DNA of 64,000 bases from Streptococcus cristatus ATCC 51100 (lineage in GTDB: Bacteria > Bacillota > Bacilli > Lactobacillales > Streptococcaceae), in assembly GCF_011612585.1 (NCBI RefSeq), contig NZ_CP050133.1, forward strand, positions 310,001 to 374,000, read 5' to 3'. The notes below the pieces were generated by a model that saw only the letters and a program-made list of their open reading frames with translations, had not been told where the DNA came from and did not search any database. Below are positions 20,142 to 29,116 of this stretch, piece after piece. Each line of letters starts with the position of its first letter. Within the stretch, counting starts at the first letter, position 1. The translations under genes and the position numbers were made by a program.

Positions 20142-22967
20142 ATGCAAGATAAAATTGTGATTCATGGAGCGCGAGCTCATAATTTAAAAAATATTGATGT
20201 AGAAATCCCCCGAGACAAGCTGGTCGTGGTGACTGGTCTGTCTGGTTCGGGTAAGTCTAGTTTGGCTTTTGATACCCTTTATGCTGAGGGGCAGCGCCGC
20301 TATGTGGAAAGTCTATCAGCCTATGCTCGGCAGTTTTTGGGCAATATGGAAAAGCCGGATGTGGACTCGATTGATGGTCTCAGCCCAGCTATTTCCATCG
20401 ACCAGAAGACGACTAGTAAAAATCCGCGCTCAACAGTGGGAACTGCCACTGAAATCAATGACTACCTGCGCCTGCTCTATGCTCGTGTTGGAACGCCCTA
20501 CTGTGTCAATGGACATGGAGCGATTAAGGCCTCGTCTGTTGAGCAGATTGTCGACAAGGTTTTAGAATTGCCAGAGCGTCAGCGGCTGCAGATTTTAGCG
20601 CCGGTCATCCGCAAGAAAAAGGGCCAGCATAAGACCGTTTTTGACAAGATTCAGAAAGACGGTTATGTCCGGGTGCGCGTAGATGGCGATGTCTACGATG
20701 TAACAGAAGTGCCAGAGCTTTCTAAGAGCAAGCAGCATGATATTGAAGTCGTGGTGGACAGAATTGTCATCAAGGAAGGAGTGCGCAGCCGCCTCTTTGA
20801 CTCGGTTGAAGCAGCTCTGCGGATTGCTGAGGGCTATGTGGTGATTGATACCATGAACGGTCAAGAACTACTCTTTTCTGAGCACTATGCCTGTCCAGTA
20901 TGTGGCTTTACAGTGCCTGAGCTAGAGCCACGTCTCTTCTCTTTCAATGCGCCTTTTGGTTCTTGTCCAGACTGCGATGGTCTGGGAGTTAAACTGGAAG
21001 TGGATCTAGATGTGGTCGTGCCAGAAGCTGGCAAGACTTTGCGCGAAGGAGTGTTAGCGCCTTGGAACCCCATCTCCTCTAACTACTATCCACAGATGCT
21101 GGAGCAGGCTATGGCAGCCTTTGGCATTGATATGGACAAGCCTTTTGAGGAGCTGACTGAGGAAGAAAAGCAGTTGATTTTCTTTGGCTCAGATGGACGG
21201 GAGTTCCATTTCCATTATGAAAATGAATTTGGCGGCGTACGCGATATTGACATTCCCTTTGAGGGGGTTGTCACCAATATCAACCGTCGCTACCATGAAA
21301 CCAATAGTGATTTTACTCGGACGCAGATGCGGACCTATATGAATGAGCTGACTTGTGCGGCTTGCCATGGTTATCGACTCAGCCCTCAGGCTCTGTCTGT
21401 CAAGGTTGGCGGTGAAGATGGCTTGCATATCGGTGAGATTTCAGACTTGTCTATTGCAGATCATTTGGTCCAGTTGGACAAGCTTAGCTTGACTGACAAC
21501 GAAGCTACGATTGCGCGTCCTATTCTTAAAGAAATTCATGACCGCCTGACCTTCCTCAATAACGTTGGTCTTAATTACCTAACCTTGTCTCGCTCGGCTG
21601 GGACTCTATCAGGAGGTGAGAGTCAGCGGATTCGCTTGGCAACTCAGATTGGCTCGAACTTGAGTGGCGTCCTCTATATCTTGGACGAGCCCTCTATTGG
21701 CTTGCACCAGCGTGACAATGACCGTCTGATTGCCAGCCTCAAGAAGATGCGTGACCTGGGTAATACCCTCATCGTGGTTGAGCATGATGAGGACACCATG
21801 CGAGAGGCTGACTGGCTAATTGATGTGGGACCAGGAGCTGGTGTTTTCGGTGGTGAAATCGTTGCAGCCGGCACTCCTGCGCAAGTGGCTAAGAGCAAGA
21901 AATCCATCACAGGCCAATACTTGTCGGGTAAGCGCGAGATCCCAGTACCATTGGACCGCCGTGTAGGCAATGGTCGCTTTATTGAAGTTATAGGGGCTCA
22001 GGAAAATAACTTGCAGAATATCACGGCTAAATTCCCCTTGGGCAAATTTATCGCTGTGACAGGAGTTTCTGGATCCGGCAAGTCAACGCTGGTCAATTCT
22101 ATCCTTAAAAAAGCCATCGCCCAAAAACTCAACCGTAATTCTGCCAAGCCAGGTAAGTTTAAGAAAATCAGCGGCATTGAGCATGTGGATCGACTGATTG
22201 ATATTGACCAAAGCCCGATTGGTCGGACACCGCGCTCTAACCCGGCTACCTATACTGGAGTCTTTGACGATATTCGCGATCTGTTTGCCAAGACCAATGA
22301 AGCCAAGATTCGCGGCTACAAGAAGGGCCGTTTCAGCTTTAACGTCAAGGGCGGTCGCTGTGAGGCCTGCTCGGGTGATGGGATTATCAAGATTGAGATG
22401 CACTTCCTGCCTGACGTCTATGTGGCCTGCGAGGTCTGTCACGGCACTCGCTATAATAGCGAAACTCTGGAAGTCCACTACAAGGAGAAGAATATCGCTC
22501 AGGTTCTGGACATGACGGTCAATGATGCGGTAGAGTTCTTCCAGCACATTCCCAAGATTGCCCGCAAACTCCAGACTATCAAGGATGTGGGACTAGGCTA
22601 TGTGACTCTGGGGCAGCCAGCTACAACCTTGTCAGGTGGTGAAGCCCAGCGGATGAAGTTGGCCAGCGAGCTTCACAAGCGCTCGACTGGTAAGTCCTTC
22701 TATATCTTGGATGAGCCGACCACAGGGCTTCATACAGAGGATATTGCTCGTTTGCTCAAGGTTCTAGCCCGCTTCGTGGACGATGGCAATACGGTCCTTG
22801 TCATTGAGCACAATCTGGACGTTATCAAGACAGCTGATCATATCATCGACCTAGGACCGGAAGGCGGTGTCGGTGGTGGAACCATCATTGCGACGGGTAC
22901 ACCAGAGGAAGTCGCAGCCAATCCAGCCAGCTATACTGGCCAGTATTTAAAAGGCAAGCTAAAATAA
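20142..22967 (+). CDS. uvrA: Excinuclease ABC subunit A
   Basis: This 941-residue DNA-damage sensor starts nucleotide excision repair with UvrB. It has two ABC ATPase modules: Walker [10 protein letters not shown] (about 31-39) and GVSGSGKST (about 640). Two LSGGE signatures precede [11 protein letters not shown] and [11 protein letters not shown]. Zinc-finger cysteines are CPVCGF...CPDC and CEACSGDG...CEVCHG. I use ATG 20142, where homologues begin ([15 protein letters not shown]); GTG 20133, better spaced from AAAGG, would add three residues. An extended -10 box TGCTATAAT lies at 20102-20110. Confidence 0.97.
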   Translation: MQDKIVIHGARAHNLKNIDVEIPRDKLVVVTGLSGSGKSSLAFDTLYAEGQRRYVESLSAYARQFLGNMEKPDVDSIDGLSPAISIDQKTTSKNPRSTVGTATEINDYLRLLYARVGTPYCVNGHGAIKASSVEQIVDKVLELPERQRLQILAPVIRKKKGQHKTVFDKIQKDGYVRVRVDGDVYDVTEVPELSKSKQHDIEVVVDRIVIKEGVRSRLFDSVEAALRIAEGYVVIDTMNGQELLFSEHYACPVCGFTVPELEPRLFSFNAPFGSCPDCDGLGVKLEVDLDVVVPEAGKTLREGVLAPWNPISSNYYPQMLEQAMAAFGIDMDKPFEELTEEEKQLIFFGSDGREFHFHYENEFGGVRDIDIPFEGVVTNINRRYHETNSDFTRTQMRTYMNELTCAACHGYRLSPQALSVKVGGEDGLHIGEISDLSIADHLVQLDKLSLTDNEATIARPILKEIHDRLTFLNNVGLNYLTLSRSAGTLSGGESQRIRLATQIGSNLSGVLYILDEPSIGLHQRDNDRLIASLKKMRDLGNTLIVVEHDEDTMREADWLIDVGPGAGVFGGEIVAAGTPAQVAKSKKSITGQYLSGKREIPVPLDRRVGNGRFIEVIGAQENNLQNITAKFPLGKFIAVTGVSGSGKSTLVNSILKKAIAQKLNRNSAKPGKFKKISGIEHVDRLIDIDQSPIGRTPRSNPATYTGVFDDIRDLFAKTNEAKIRGYKKGRFSFNVKGGRCEACSGDGIIKIEMHFLPDVYVACEVCHGTRYNSETLEVHYKEKNIAQVLDMTVNDAVEFFQHIPKIARKLQTIKDVGLGYVTLGQPATTLSGGEAQRMKLASELHKRSTGKSFYILDEPTTGLHTEDIARLLKVLARFVDDGNTVLVIEHNLDVIKTADHIIDLGPEGGVGGGTIIATGTPEEVAANPASYTGQYLKGKLK

Positions 22968-22989
22968 TATTGCTATCGTTTTAAAACAC

Positions 22990-23024
22990 AAATCCCTCAC
23001 TAGGCTAACCTAATGAGGGATTTT
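22990..23024. terminator. Terminator between uvrA and usp
   Basis: AAATCCCTCA / TGAGGGATTT form a 10-bp stem followed by T. It serves uvrA and possibly the convergent usp gene. Confidence 0.85.
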
Positions 23025-23080
23025 AACTTATAGTTATGAGGGAAGTAGGGCATAGCTATCGCAGCAACCTACTAGATATT

Positions 23081-23536
23081 TTAGAATGTTTTTTCTTTGT
23101 CACGAACGACCAGTAAGTCCACTTTAGCGTGGCGGAGGATATATTCGGATGATGAGCCGACTAGGAGGCGTTCAAAGGCATTGAGACCAGTAGCTCCGAC
23201 CATAATCAAATCAACCTTGTGTTCGTCAGGAATATCAGTTGACAGGAGGGTTTTGGGATTGCCCAATTCAATGACGACATCAACGTATTTGACCCCTGCT
23301 TTTTGCGCCTTTTCCTTGTATTCTGTCATCAACTTTTGTGCTTCTTCTTGGAGGTCTTCGTAGACCTCGGCGTCAAAGGTTGAGACGCTTTGGAGAGCCC
23401 GTGTATCAATCACATGAGCAATTGTCAAACGAGAAGCATTTCTCAGTGCTACATTAACACCTTTTTCAAAAGCGAGTTCTGCTTCGCGAGAGCCGTCAAC
23501 AGCGACCATGATATTTTCATATTTTTGTTGAGTCAT
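23081..23536 (-). CDS. Universal stress protein (UspA family)
   Basis: This 151-residue protein starts MTQQKYENIMVAVDGSREAELAFEKGV. Its C-terminal motif VGATGLNAFERLLVGSSSEY fits G-x2-G-x9-G-S, the ATP-binding pattern of Usp proteins, so it probably binds ATP. It is cytosolic, usually dimeric, with stress or metabolic roles that are not well defined. It stands alone on the minus strand with ribosome site GGAGGTAG. Confidence 0.9.
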   Translation of the reverse strand: MTQQKYENIMVAVDGSREAELAFEKGVNVALRNASRLTIAHVIDTRALQSVSTFDAEVYEDLQEEAQKLMTEYKEKAQKAGVKYVDVVIELGNPKTLLSTDIPDEHKVDLIMVGATGLNAFERLLVGSSSEYILRHAKVDLLVVRDKEKTF

Positions 23537-23733
23537 AAAGCTACCTCCATCTTTTGTCGAATCCTAGATTCGAGTTTCTTATATCTTCACTTATATTGTA
23601 AACCTTTTCAGAAAAAAAGTAAAGCTGCAAATGAAATTCAGAAATCAAGTGAAATTATTGTGATGGATAAGTGTATTTTCCTAAATTAGAAGCTTTATTT
23701 TAGTTGAATGGAGCTTTCTTAGATTCTTCCTAA

Positions 23734-23762
23734 TTGTCAATCTTTTTTTCTGGTGGTATAAT
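23734..23762 (+). promoter_or_regulatory. Promoter of the aminotransferase gene
   Basis: TTGTCA (23734-23739), 17 bp, TATAAT (23757-23762). Near-consensus. Confidence 0.8.
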
Positions 23763-23793
23763 AAAATCATTCAGATGAATTGAGGAAAATAGG

Positions 23794-25008
23794 ATGAAAG
23801 AATTTAATAAGTCCAGCAAGCTGGAGCATGTAGCCTATGATATTCGTGGGCCAGTTTTGGATGAAGCGATGCGGATGCGGGCCAATGGAGAGAAAATTCT
23901 CCGCTTGAACACAGGAAATCCAGCTGAATTTGGCTTTACCGCTCCAGACGAGGTCATTCATGATTTGATTATGAATGCGCGTGATAGTGAGGGGTACTCT
24001 GATTCTAAAGGAATTTTCTCAGCCCGTAAGGCCATTATGCAGTATTGCCAGCTCAGAAATTTCCCTAATGTTGATATCGATGATATTTACCTTGGAAATG
24101 GAGTCAGTGAGCTGATTGTTATGTCTATGCAGGGACTCTTGGATGATGGAGATGAGGTCTTAGTACCGATGCCGGATTATCCGCTCTGGACGGCTGCAGT
24201 TAGTCTGGCTGGTGGGAATGCGGTTCATTATGTCTGTGATGAGCAGGCGGAATGGTATCCAGATATTGATGACATCAAGTCAAAAATCACTTCTAATACT
24301 AAGGCTATCATTATCATCAATCCTAACAATCCAACGGGAGCACTTTATCCTAAGGAACTTTTGCTAGAGATCGTGGAAATTGCTCGCCAGAACAATCTTA
24401 TTATCTTTGCGGATGAGATTTATGACCGCATGGTGATGGATGGGCATGTACACACGCCTGTGGCAAGCTTGGCACCTGATGTTTTCTGTGTCAGCATGAA
24501 TGGTCTATCAAAATCCCACCGTATCGCTGGCTTCCGAGTTGGCTGGATGGTGCTATCTGGACCTAAGCGGCACGTTAAAGGCTATATCGAAGGCCTCAAT
24601 ATGCTGTCTAATATGCGCTTGTGCTCTAACGTCTTGGCCCAGCAGGTTGTGCAAACATCGCTTGGAGGTCACCAGTCGGTGGACGAATTGCTTTTGCCAG
24701 GTGGCCGTATCTATGAACAAAGAAACTTCATTTACAATGCCATTCAAGATATTCCAGGTTTGTCTGCAGTCAAACCTAAGGCGGGTCTTTACATCTTCCC
24801 GAAAATTGATCGAGAAATGTACCGTATCGATGATGATGAGCAGTTTGTCTTTGATTTCCTCAAGCAGGAAAAAGTCCTTCTTGTCCATGGACGAGGCTTT
24901 AACTGGAAGGATCCAGATCATTTCCGAATCGTTTATCTGCCTCGAGTAGATGAGCTAGCCCAGATCCAAGAAAAAATGACACGCTTCCTACGCCAATACC
25001 GCAGATAA
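23794..25008 (+). CDS. PLP-dependent class I/II aminotransferase (alanine transaminase-like)
   Basis: This 404-residue fold-type I aminotransferase has the substrate motif LNTGNPAEFGFTAP, the PLP-phosphate region LGNGVSELI, NPNNPTGALYPK, FADEIYDRM (Asp contacting the pyridine N) and the Schiff-base Lys in MNGLSKSHRIAGFRVGWM. It most resembles the AlaA/AlaT group that makes alanine from pyruvate and glutamate; the exact substrate is inferred. It precedes codY, a common streptococcal order, and has its own promoter and terminator. Confidence 0.87.
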   Translation: MKEFNKSSKLEHVAYDIRGPVLDEAMRMRANGEKILRLNTGNPAEFGFTAPDEVIHDLIMNARDSEGYSDSKGIFSARKAIMQYCQLRNFPNVDIDDIYLGNGVSELIVMSMQGLLDDGDEVLVPMPDYPLWTAAVSLAGGNAVHYVCDEQAEWYPDIDDIKSKITSNTKAIIIINPNNPTGALYPKELLLEIVEIARQNNLIIFADEIYDRMVMDGHVHTPVASLAPDVFCVSMNGLSKSHRIAGFRVGWMVLSGPKRHVKGYIEGLNMLSNMRLCSNVLAQQVVQTSLGGHQSVDELLLPGGRIYEQRNFIYNAIQDIPGLSAVKPKAGLYIFPKIDREMYRIDDDEQFVFDFLKQEKVLLVHGRGFNWKDPDHFRIVYLPRVDELAQIQEKMTRFLRQYRR

Positions 25009-25027
25009 GCATAAAATACAAGTCATA

Positions 25028-25075
25028 AACCGTTTAAAACAAATTCGTCTTAGAATTGTTTTAAATGGTTTTTTT
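25028..25075 (+). terminator. Terminator before codY
   Basis: A long stem formed by AACCGTTTAAAACA / TGTTTTAAATGGTT plus ATTC/GAAT (small bulge), followed by TTTTT. Confidence 0.85.
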
Positions 25076-25147
25076 GATGGAGTGATTTTTTCGCAATCGC
25101 CAAATTCTGAATCTTTCAGAATTGTAGCGAATTTTTTTTCAATACAC

Positions 25148-25192
25148 AATTTTCAGATAATTATTGAAAATTTCAGTCGATTATGGTACAAT
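25148..25192 (+). promoter_or_regulatory. codY promoter with a CodY box
   Basis: TTGAAA (25164-25169), 17 bp, TACAAT (25187-25192), with TG in the extended -10 position. Just upstream, AATTTTCAGATAATT (25148-25162) matches the CodY consensus AATTTTCWGAAAATT at 14 of 15 bases. Its edge touches the -35 box, so CodY probably represses its own gene. Confidence 0.8.
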
Positions 25193-25219
25193 CAAGAAGA
25201 CTAAATACGAGGTAAATGT

Positions 25220-26008
25220 ATGGCAAAACTATTAGAAAAAACAAGGAAGATTACTTCTATCTTGAAACGTTCAGAGGAGCAACTTCAGGAGGAACTTCCT
25301 TACAATGCGATCACTCGCCAGCTTGCTGACATTATTCATTGCAATGCCTGTATCATCAACAGCAAGGGCCGTCTCTTGGGCTATTTCATGCGCTACAAGA
25401 CAAATAATGATCGTGTAGAAGCCTTTTTCCAAGACAAGACTTTCCCCAAAGAATATGTCCAAGAAGCAAACATGGTGTATGAGACGGAGGCTAATCTGCC
25501 TGTAACTCACGATTTGACCATTTTCCCAGTGGAAACCAAGGATGAATTTCCAGATGGTTTGACTACTATCGCACCGATTCATGTTTCAGGAATTCGCTTG
25601 GGTTCGCTGATTATCTGGCGCAATGACAAGGAATTTTTGGATGACGACCTGATTCTGGTCGAGATTGCTAGCACGGTGGTCGGTATCCAGCTGCTTAATT
25701 TCCAGCGGGAAGAGGATGAGAAAAATATCCGTCGTCGGACAGCTGTGACCATGGCAGTCAATACCCTGTCTTACTCAGAGCTAAGAGCTGTTTCAGCTAT
25801 TCTGGGCGAGCTCAATGGCAATGAAGGCCAACTGACGGCTTCGGTCATTGCTGACCGCATCGGGATTACTCGTTCAGTCATTGTCAATGCCTTGCGTAAG
25901 CTGGAAAGTGCGGGGATTATTGAAAGCCGCTCGCTGGGGATGAAGGGAACTTATCTGAAAGTACTGATTCCAGATGTTTTTGAGGAAATTAAAAAGAGGG
26001 ACTATTAA
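25220..26008 (+). CDS. codY: GTP/branched-chain amino acid-sensing repressor CodY
   Basis: This 262-residue global regulator represses amino acid uptake and synthesis genes when isoleucine, leucine and valine (and in some species GTP) are plentiful. It starts [20 protein letters not shown]. The N-terminal GAF-like ligand domain runs to about residue 155, and the winged-helix DNA reader is [20 protein letters not shown] (about 204-223). It carries a CodY box on its own promoter and ends by sharing one base with the pncA start. Confidence 0.97.
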   Translation: MAKLLEKTRKITSILKRSEEQLQEELPYNAITRQLADIIHCNACIINSKGRLLGYFMRYKTNNDRVEAFFQDKTFPKEYVQEANMVYETEANLPVTHDLTIFPVETKDEFPDGLTTIAPIHVSGIRLGSLIIWRNDKEFLDDDLILVEIASTVVGIQLLNFQREEDEKNIRRRTAVTMAVNTLSYSELRAVSAILGELNGNEGQLTASVIADRIGITRSVIVNALRKLESAGIIESRSLGMKGTYLKVLIPDVFEEIKKRDY

Positions 26009-26565
26009 TGGCTAAAGCACTGATTTCCATTGATTATACAGTTGATTTTGTTGCAGATGAGGGCAAGTTGACCGCAGGAGCGCCTGCTCAGGCGATTTCT
26101 GAAGCCATTGCTCAGGTGACCGAGGCGGTATTTGATCGAGGCGACTATATCTTCTTTACTATTGATGCCCACGATGAAAATGATGCCTTTCATCCTGAGA
26201 GTAAGCTGTTTCCACCTCATAATATCAAAGGAACTAGCGGTCGCAATCTTTACGGTCCTTTGGCCGATTTTTATGACAAGCATCAAGCAGACTCACGGGT
26301 CTTTTGGATGGATAAGCGTCATTATTCTGCTTTTTCCGGCACAGATTTAGATATCCGCCTGCGGGAAAGAAAGGTAGATACGGTCATTTTGACTGGAGTC
26401 TTGACAGATATTTGCGTCCTGCATACGGCGATCGATGCCTATAATCTTGGTTACCAGATTCAGGTGGTAGAGCCGGCAGTGGCTTCTCTGTCAGAGGAAA
26501 ATCACAAATTTGCCTTAAACCACTTGCAAAATGTCCTGGGTTCGACTATAATAGATACAATTTAA
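26008..26565 (+). CDS. pncA: Nicotinamidase / isochorismatase-family cysteine hydrolase
   Basis: This 185-residue protein has the expected triad: D9 in ALISIDYTVDF, K103 in WMDKRHYSAF and C136 in TDICVLHTA. The metal-binding set D52/H54 appears in TIDAHDEND. Nicotinamidase turns nicotinamide into nicotinate for NAD salvage. The start overlaps the codY stop, so it is expressed with codY. The 3' end of the gene contains the promoter of the following T-box operon. Confidence 0.9.
   Translation: MAKALISIDYTVDFVADEGKLTAGAPAQAISEAIAQVTEAVFDRGDYIFFTIDAHDENDAFHPESKLFPPHNIKGTSGRNLYGPLADFYDKHQADSRVFWMDKRHYSAFSGTDLDIRLRERKVDTVILTGVLTDICVLHTAIDAYNLGYQIQVVEPAVASLSEENHKFALNHLQNVLGSTIIDTI
26524..26552 (+). 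promoter_or_regulatory. Promoter of the T-box/aspS operon inside pncA
   Basis: TTGCAA (26524-26529), 17 bp, TATAAT (26547-26552), inside the last codons of pncA. Transcription would begin near 26559, just before the T-box leader. Confidence 0.75.
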
Positions 26566-26575
26566 GAGTAAAAGA

Positions 26576-26782
26576 GAAGCAGAGTAGGCTTGCTGACTTG
26601 CACAGAGAGTACTGATAGCTGAGAGCAGTACCAAGAAAGCAAAACCGAAGAACATGTTTCATAATCTTTTGTGTGACCAAGCACAAACGTCGCTCACGTT
26701 ACGAGCTCAGAGGCTGCCTTTTAGGGTAGCGAATAACAGTGGTACCACGGCTTTCGTCTGTTTCAGAGACGAAAGCTTTTTA
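26576..26782 (+). promoter_or_regulatory. T-box riboswitch (tRNA-sensing leader) before aspS
   Basis: Stem I: GAAGC (26576) pairs with GTTTC (26656). The specifier loop has AGAGTA on one side and GAAGAACA on the other. GGCTTGC (26587) pairs with GCAAAACC (26639), CTTG with CAAG, and GTACTG with CAGTAC, capped by a GCTGAGAG-type loop. Placed against the known glyQS specifier (GAA-A-GGC-A), the triplet here is AAC (26651-26653, Asn); one base upstream reads GAA (Glu). The T-box core AGTGGTACCACGG is at 26739-26751. A terminator GCTTTCGTCT / AGACGAAAGC + T5 follows at 26750-26781. Uncharged tRNA would allow read-through into aspS. Confidence 0.93.
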
Positions 26783-26874
26783 TTTTGCAAAAGGAAAAGT
26801 GGAGATGCTGGAAGAAAGTTGCTAATATGCCTAAGGACAGGGCGGCTTGCAAATGGATTTGAGAGGGAAAGAAC

Positions 26875-28611
26875 ATGAAAGAAATTTTTATCGGAAACTA
26901 TGGTTTAGAGCAGGTCGGACAGACCATGACCGCAACTGGCTGGGTGGCCAATATCCGTAATCACGGCAAGTTAGCCTTTATTGAATTGCGGGACCGCGAG
27001 GGCTTGCTGCAGGTCTTCGTTGGCGGTGAGATTGAAGATTTTGCTAAGCTAGAAGACATTGGCAAAGAGGATGTTATTTCAGTGACAGGGCAAGTAGTTC
27101 AGCGGGAAGAGCGTTTTGTCAACAAGGCCATCAAGTCTGGTCAGGTTGAGCTAAGGGCAGAGAAGATTGAGGTCATTGCTAGCAGCAAGGCATTGCCTTT
27201 TGAACTGGACCAGCATGCCCATACTGGGGAAGATCTGCGTCAGAAATACCGCTATCTGGACTTGCGTCGTGAGAAGATGACACATAACCTCAAACTTCGT
27301 CATCAGGTCACCTCAACCATTCGAGATTATTTGAACGGTTTGGACTTTTTGGAAGTGGAGACGCCTTATCTGACCAAGTCAACTCCTGAAGGTGCTAGAG
27401 ATTTCTTGGTTCCTAGTCGGATCTTTAAAAATCAATTCTATGCGCTGCCTCAGAGCCCACAGATGCTCAAGCAGTTACTGATGGGAGCTGGCCTCGAGCG
27501 CTATTATCAGATTGTTCGTTGTTTCCGTGACGAAGATTTGCGGGGCGATCGTCAGCCAGAGTTTACTCAGGTGGACTTAGAGCTGAGTTTTGCCAGCGAA
27601 GAAGAAATCCGAGCTCTGGTTGAAGCCATGCTCAAGGCTGTTGTTAAGAAAACTCATGGTTTAGAGTTGACAGAAGCTTTTCCGACTATCAGCTATGAAG
27701 AAGCTATGAGCCGCTTTGGTTCTGATAAGCCAGATACACGCTTTGGTTTAGAGTTGAAGAGTTTGACGGATTTGTGCCAGTCCAATGATTCGCTTCTCAT
27801 CAAGAAAGCTTTGGACAACCAAGAGGAAGTGATGGGAATCTGTTTGCCAGATGCAGCTAGTGCTTTTAGTAAGAAACAGCTGAGCCACTACTATCAGGAA
27901 ATGAAGGAATTTGGCTGCAGTCGTTTCGCCAGTCTAAAGGTTGAAAATGGCCAATTGGTTGGTGATTTGGCTAGCACCTTTGAGGCTGAGAGTCAGGATT
28001 TACTAGCACGTTTTGAAGCCACGGATGGAGACTTGATTCTGCTAGTCATGGCTAAGAAGCGTCGGGCTCAGGAAGCTTTGGGACATCTGCGTCTAGAAGT
28101 CGCAAAAGCTTTGGATTTGATTGACCTGAGTCTGCTTCATTTCCTCTGGGTTGTGGATTGGCCGCTGCTGGAGTGGAATGAAGACCAAAACCGCTATCAA
28201 GCCATGCACCATCCTTTCACCCAGGGCATTTTTGAAGAAGGTCAGGAGCCAGATCAATATCGCAGCCATGCCTATGACATCGTCTTGAACGGCTATGAAA
28301 TTGGTGGAGGGAGTCTGCGGATTCATGATCGGAAGGCTCAGGAAGCGATGTTTGAGCTATTGGGCATGAGCCGAGAAGACTATGAGCGAGACTTTGGTTT
28401 CTTCCTAGAAGCCTTGGAGTACGGCTTCCCACCACACGGTGGCTTGGCTCTGGGCTTGGATCGCTTGGTTATGATTTTGACTGGGGAAGAAAATATCCGA
28501 CAAGTCATTGCTTTTCCGAAAAATGGTACTGGCTTTGATCCTATGCTTGAAAGTCCGAGTTTGGTTGACCAAAGACAGCTCAAAGAACTGTATTTGGAAT
28601 TGAAGAATTAG
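26875..28611 (+). CDS. aspS: Aspartyl-tRNA synthetase, probably non-discriminating type
   Basis: This 578-residue bacterial-type class II synthetase has an anticodon OB fold (1-105), TPEGARDFLVPSR, the motif 2 region RCFRDEDLRGDRQPEFTQVD, a GAD insert, and motif 3 GLALGLDRLVMIL. In the anticodon domain, GWVANIRNHGKLAF has His30 where discriminating enzymes usually have Leu; His here is linked to enzymes that also charge tRNA-Asn. With an Asn-type T-box upstream and gatCAB downstream, it probably makes Asp-tRNA-Asn for amidation. Streptococci usually also carry an aspS near hisS, so this may be the second copy. Confidence 0.9.
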   Translation: MKEIFIGNYGLEQVGQTMTATGWVANIRNHGKLAFIELRDREGLLQVFVGGEIEDFAKLEDIGKEDVISVTGQVVQREERFVNKAIKSGQVELRAEKIEVIASSKALPFELDQHAHTGEDLRQKYRYLDLRREKMTHNLKLRHQVTSTIRDYLNGLDFLEVETPYLTKSTPEGARDFLVPSRIFKNQFYALPQSPQMLKQLLMGAGLERYYQIVRCFRDEDLRGDRQPEFTQVDLELSFASEEEIRALVEAMLKAVVKKTHGLELTEAFPTISYEEAMSRFGSDKPDTRFGLELKSLTDLCQSNDSLLIKKALDNQEEVMGICLPDAASAFSKKQLSHYYQEMKEFGCSRFASLKVENGQLVGDLASTFEAESQDLLARFEATDGDLILLVMAKKRRAQEALGHLRLEVAKALDLIDLSLLHFLWVVDWPLLEWNEDQNRYQAMHHPFTQGIFEEGQEPDQYRSHAYDIVLNGYEIGGGSLRIHDRKAQEAMFELLGMSREDYERDFGFFLEALEYGFPPHGGLALGLDRLVMILTGEENIRQVIAFPKNGTGFDPMLESPSLVDQRQLKELYLELKN

Positions 28612-28629
28612 CCGGAAATATGGTAAAAT
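28600..28629 (+). promoter_or_regulatory. Promoter between aspS and gatC
   Basis: TTGAAG (28600-28605), 18 bp, TAAAAT (28624-28629) with TG in the extended position. The start of transcription would be near 28636. gatCAB may thus be transcribed without the T-box too. Confidence 0.55.
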
Positions 28630-28635
28630 GAAATG

Positions 28636-28758
28636 ATGCGAATTCCTGAAAAAATCAGGAAGAAGTCAAAGAAAGAGGTCACAGCTACGAGAGCTTGGTG
28701 CCCCTATCTTAGCAAAACAATGCGAGTTAAATACCTCGAAAACAAAGATCTTTCTTAG
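28636..28758 (+). CDS. Possible leaderless 40-residue basic protein upstream of gatC
   Basis: The ATG at 28636 lies 6 bases after the -10 box TAAAAT, the distance expected for transcription starting at the ATG itself; another ATG is one codon earlier. The frame codes for 40 residues, beginning MRIPEKIRKKSKKEVTATRA and ending LENKDLS, very basic at the N-terminus. There is no ribosome site. The stretch also holds the hairpin TTCCTGA / TCAGGAA (28643-28661), so it could instead be a structured RNA leader. I do not recognise the protein. Confidence 0.35.
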   Translation: MRIPEKIRKKSKKEVTATRAWCPYLSKTMRVKYLENKDLS

Positions 28759-28813
28759 ATTTATCGTTTTCGGTCGGTATTCAGGCTCGCCTATCTTATG
28801 AAAGGAATCAGAG

Positions 28814-29116
28814 ATGAAGATTACTCAAGAAGAAGTAAGTCACGTTGCAAAACTGTCAAAACTGGCTTTTTCACCAGAAGAGACAGCTGAGTTTGCGACA
28901 ACCTTGTCTAAAATTGTCGACATGGTCGAATTGCTCAATGAAGTGGACACAGAGGGTGTGCCTTTCACTTCTAATGTGGCAGCTAATATCAACTATATGC
29001 GAGAAGATGTGGCTCAGCCAGGCTGGAACCGAGAAGAGCTTTTCCAAAATGTACCTGAAAAAGAGCGGGGCTACATCAAAGTGCCTGCCATCCTAGATGA
29101 CGGAGGAGATGCCTAA
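28814..29116 (+). CDS. gatC: Asp/Glu-tRNA amidotransferase subunit C
   Basis: This 100-residue protein starts [20 protein letters not shown] and contains [38 protein letters not shown] and [10 protein letters not shown], the GatC pattern. It wraps around GatA and holds it to GatB in the complex that amidates Glu-tRNA-Gln and Asp-tRNA-Asn. The ribosome site AAAGGAATC precedes it. It shares one base with gatA. Confidence 0.96.
   Translation: MKITQEEVSHVAKLSKLAFSPEETAEFATTLSKIVDMVELLNEVDTEGVPFTSNVAANINYMREDVAQPGWNREELFQNVPEKERGYIKVPAILDDGGDA

Noticed and set aside
22083..22547. 154-codon minus-strand frame inside uvrA
   Set aside because: It is a shadow of the uvrA coding strand; the opposite frame has all UvrA motifs.
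28633..28813. Second T-box before gatC
   Set aside because: No TGGNACC core, no specifier-type Stem I and no terminator; only short hairpins are present.
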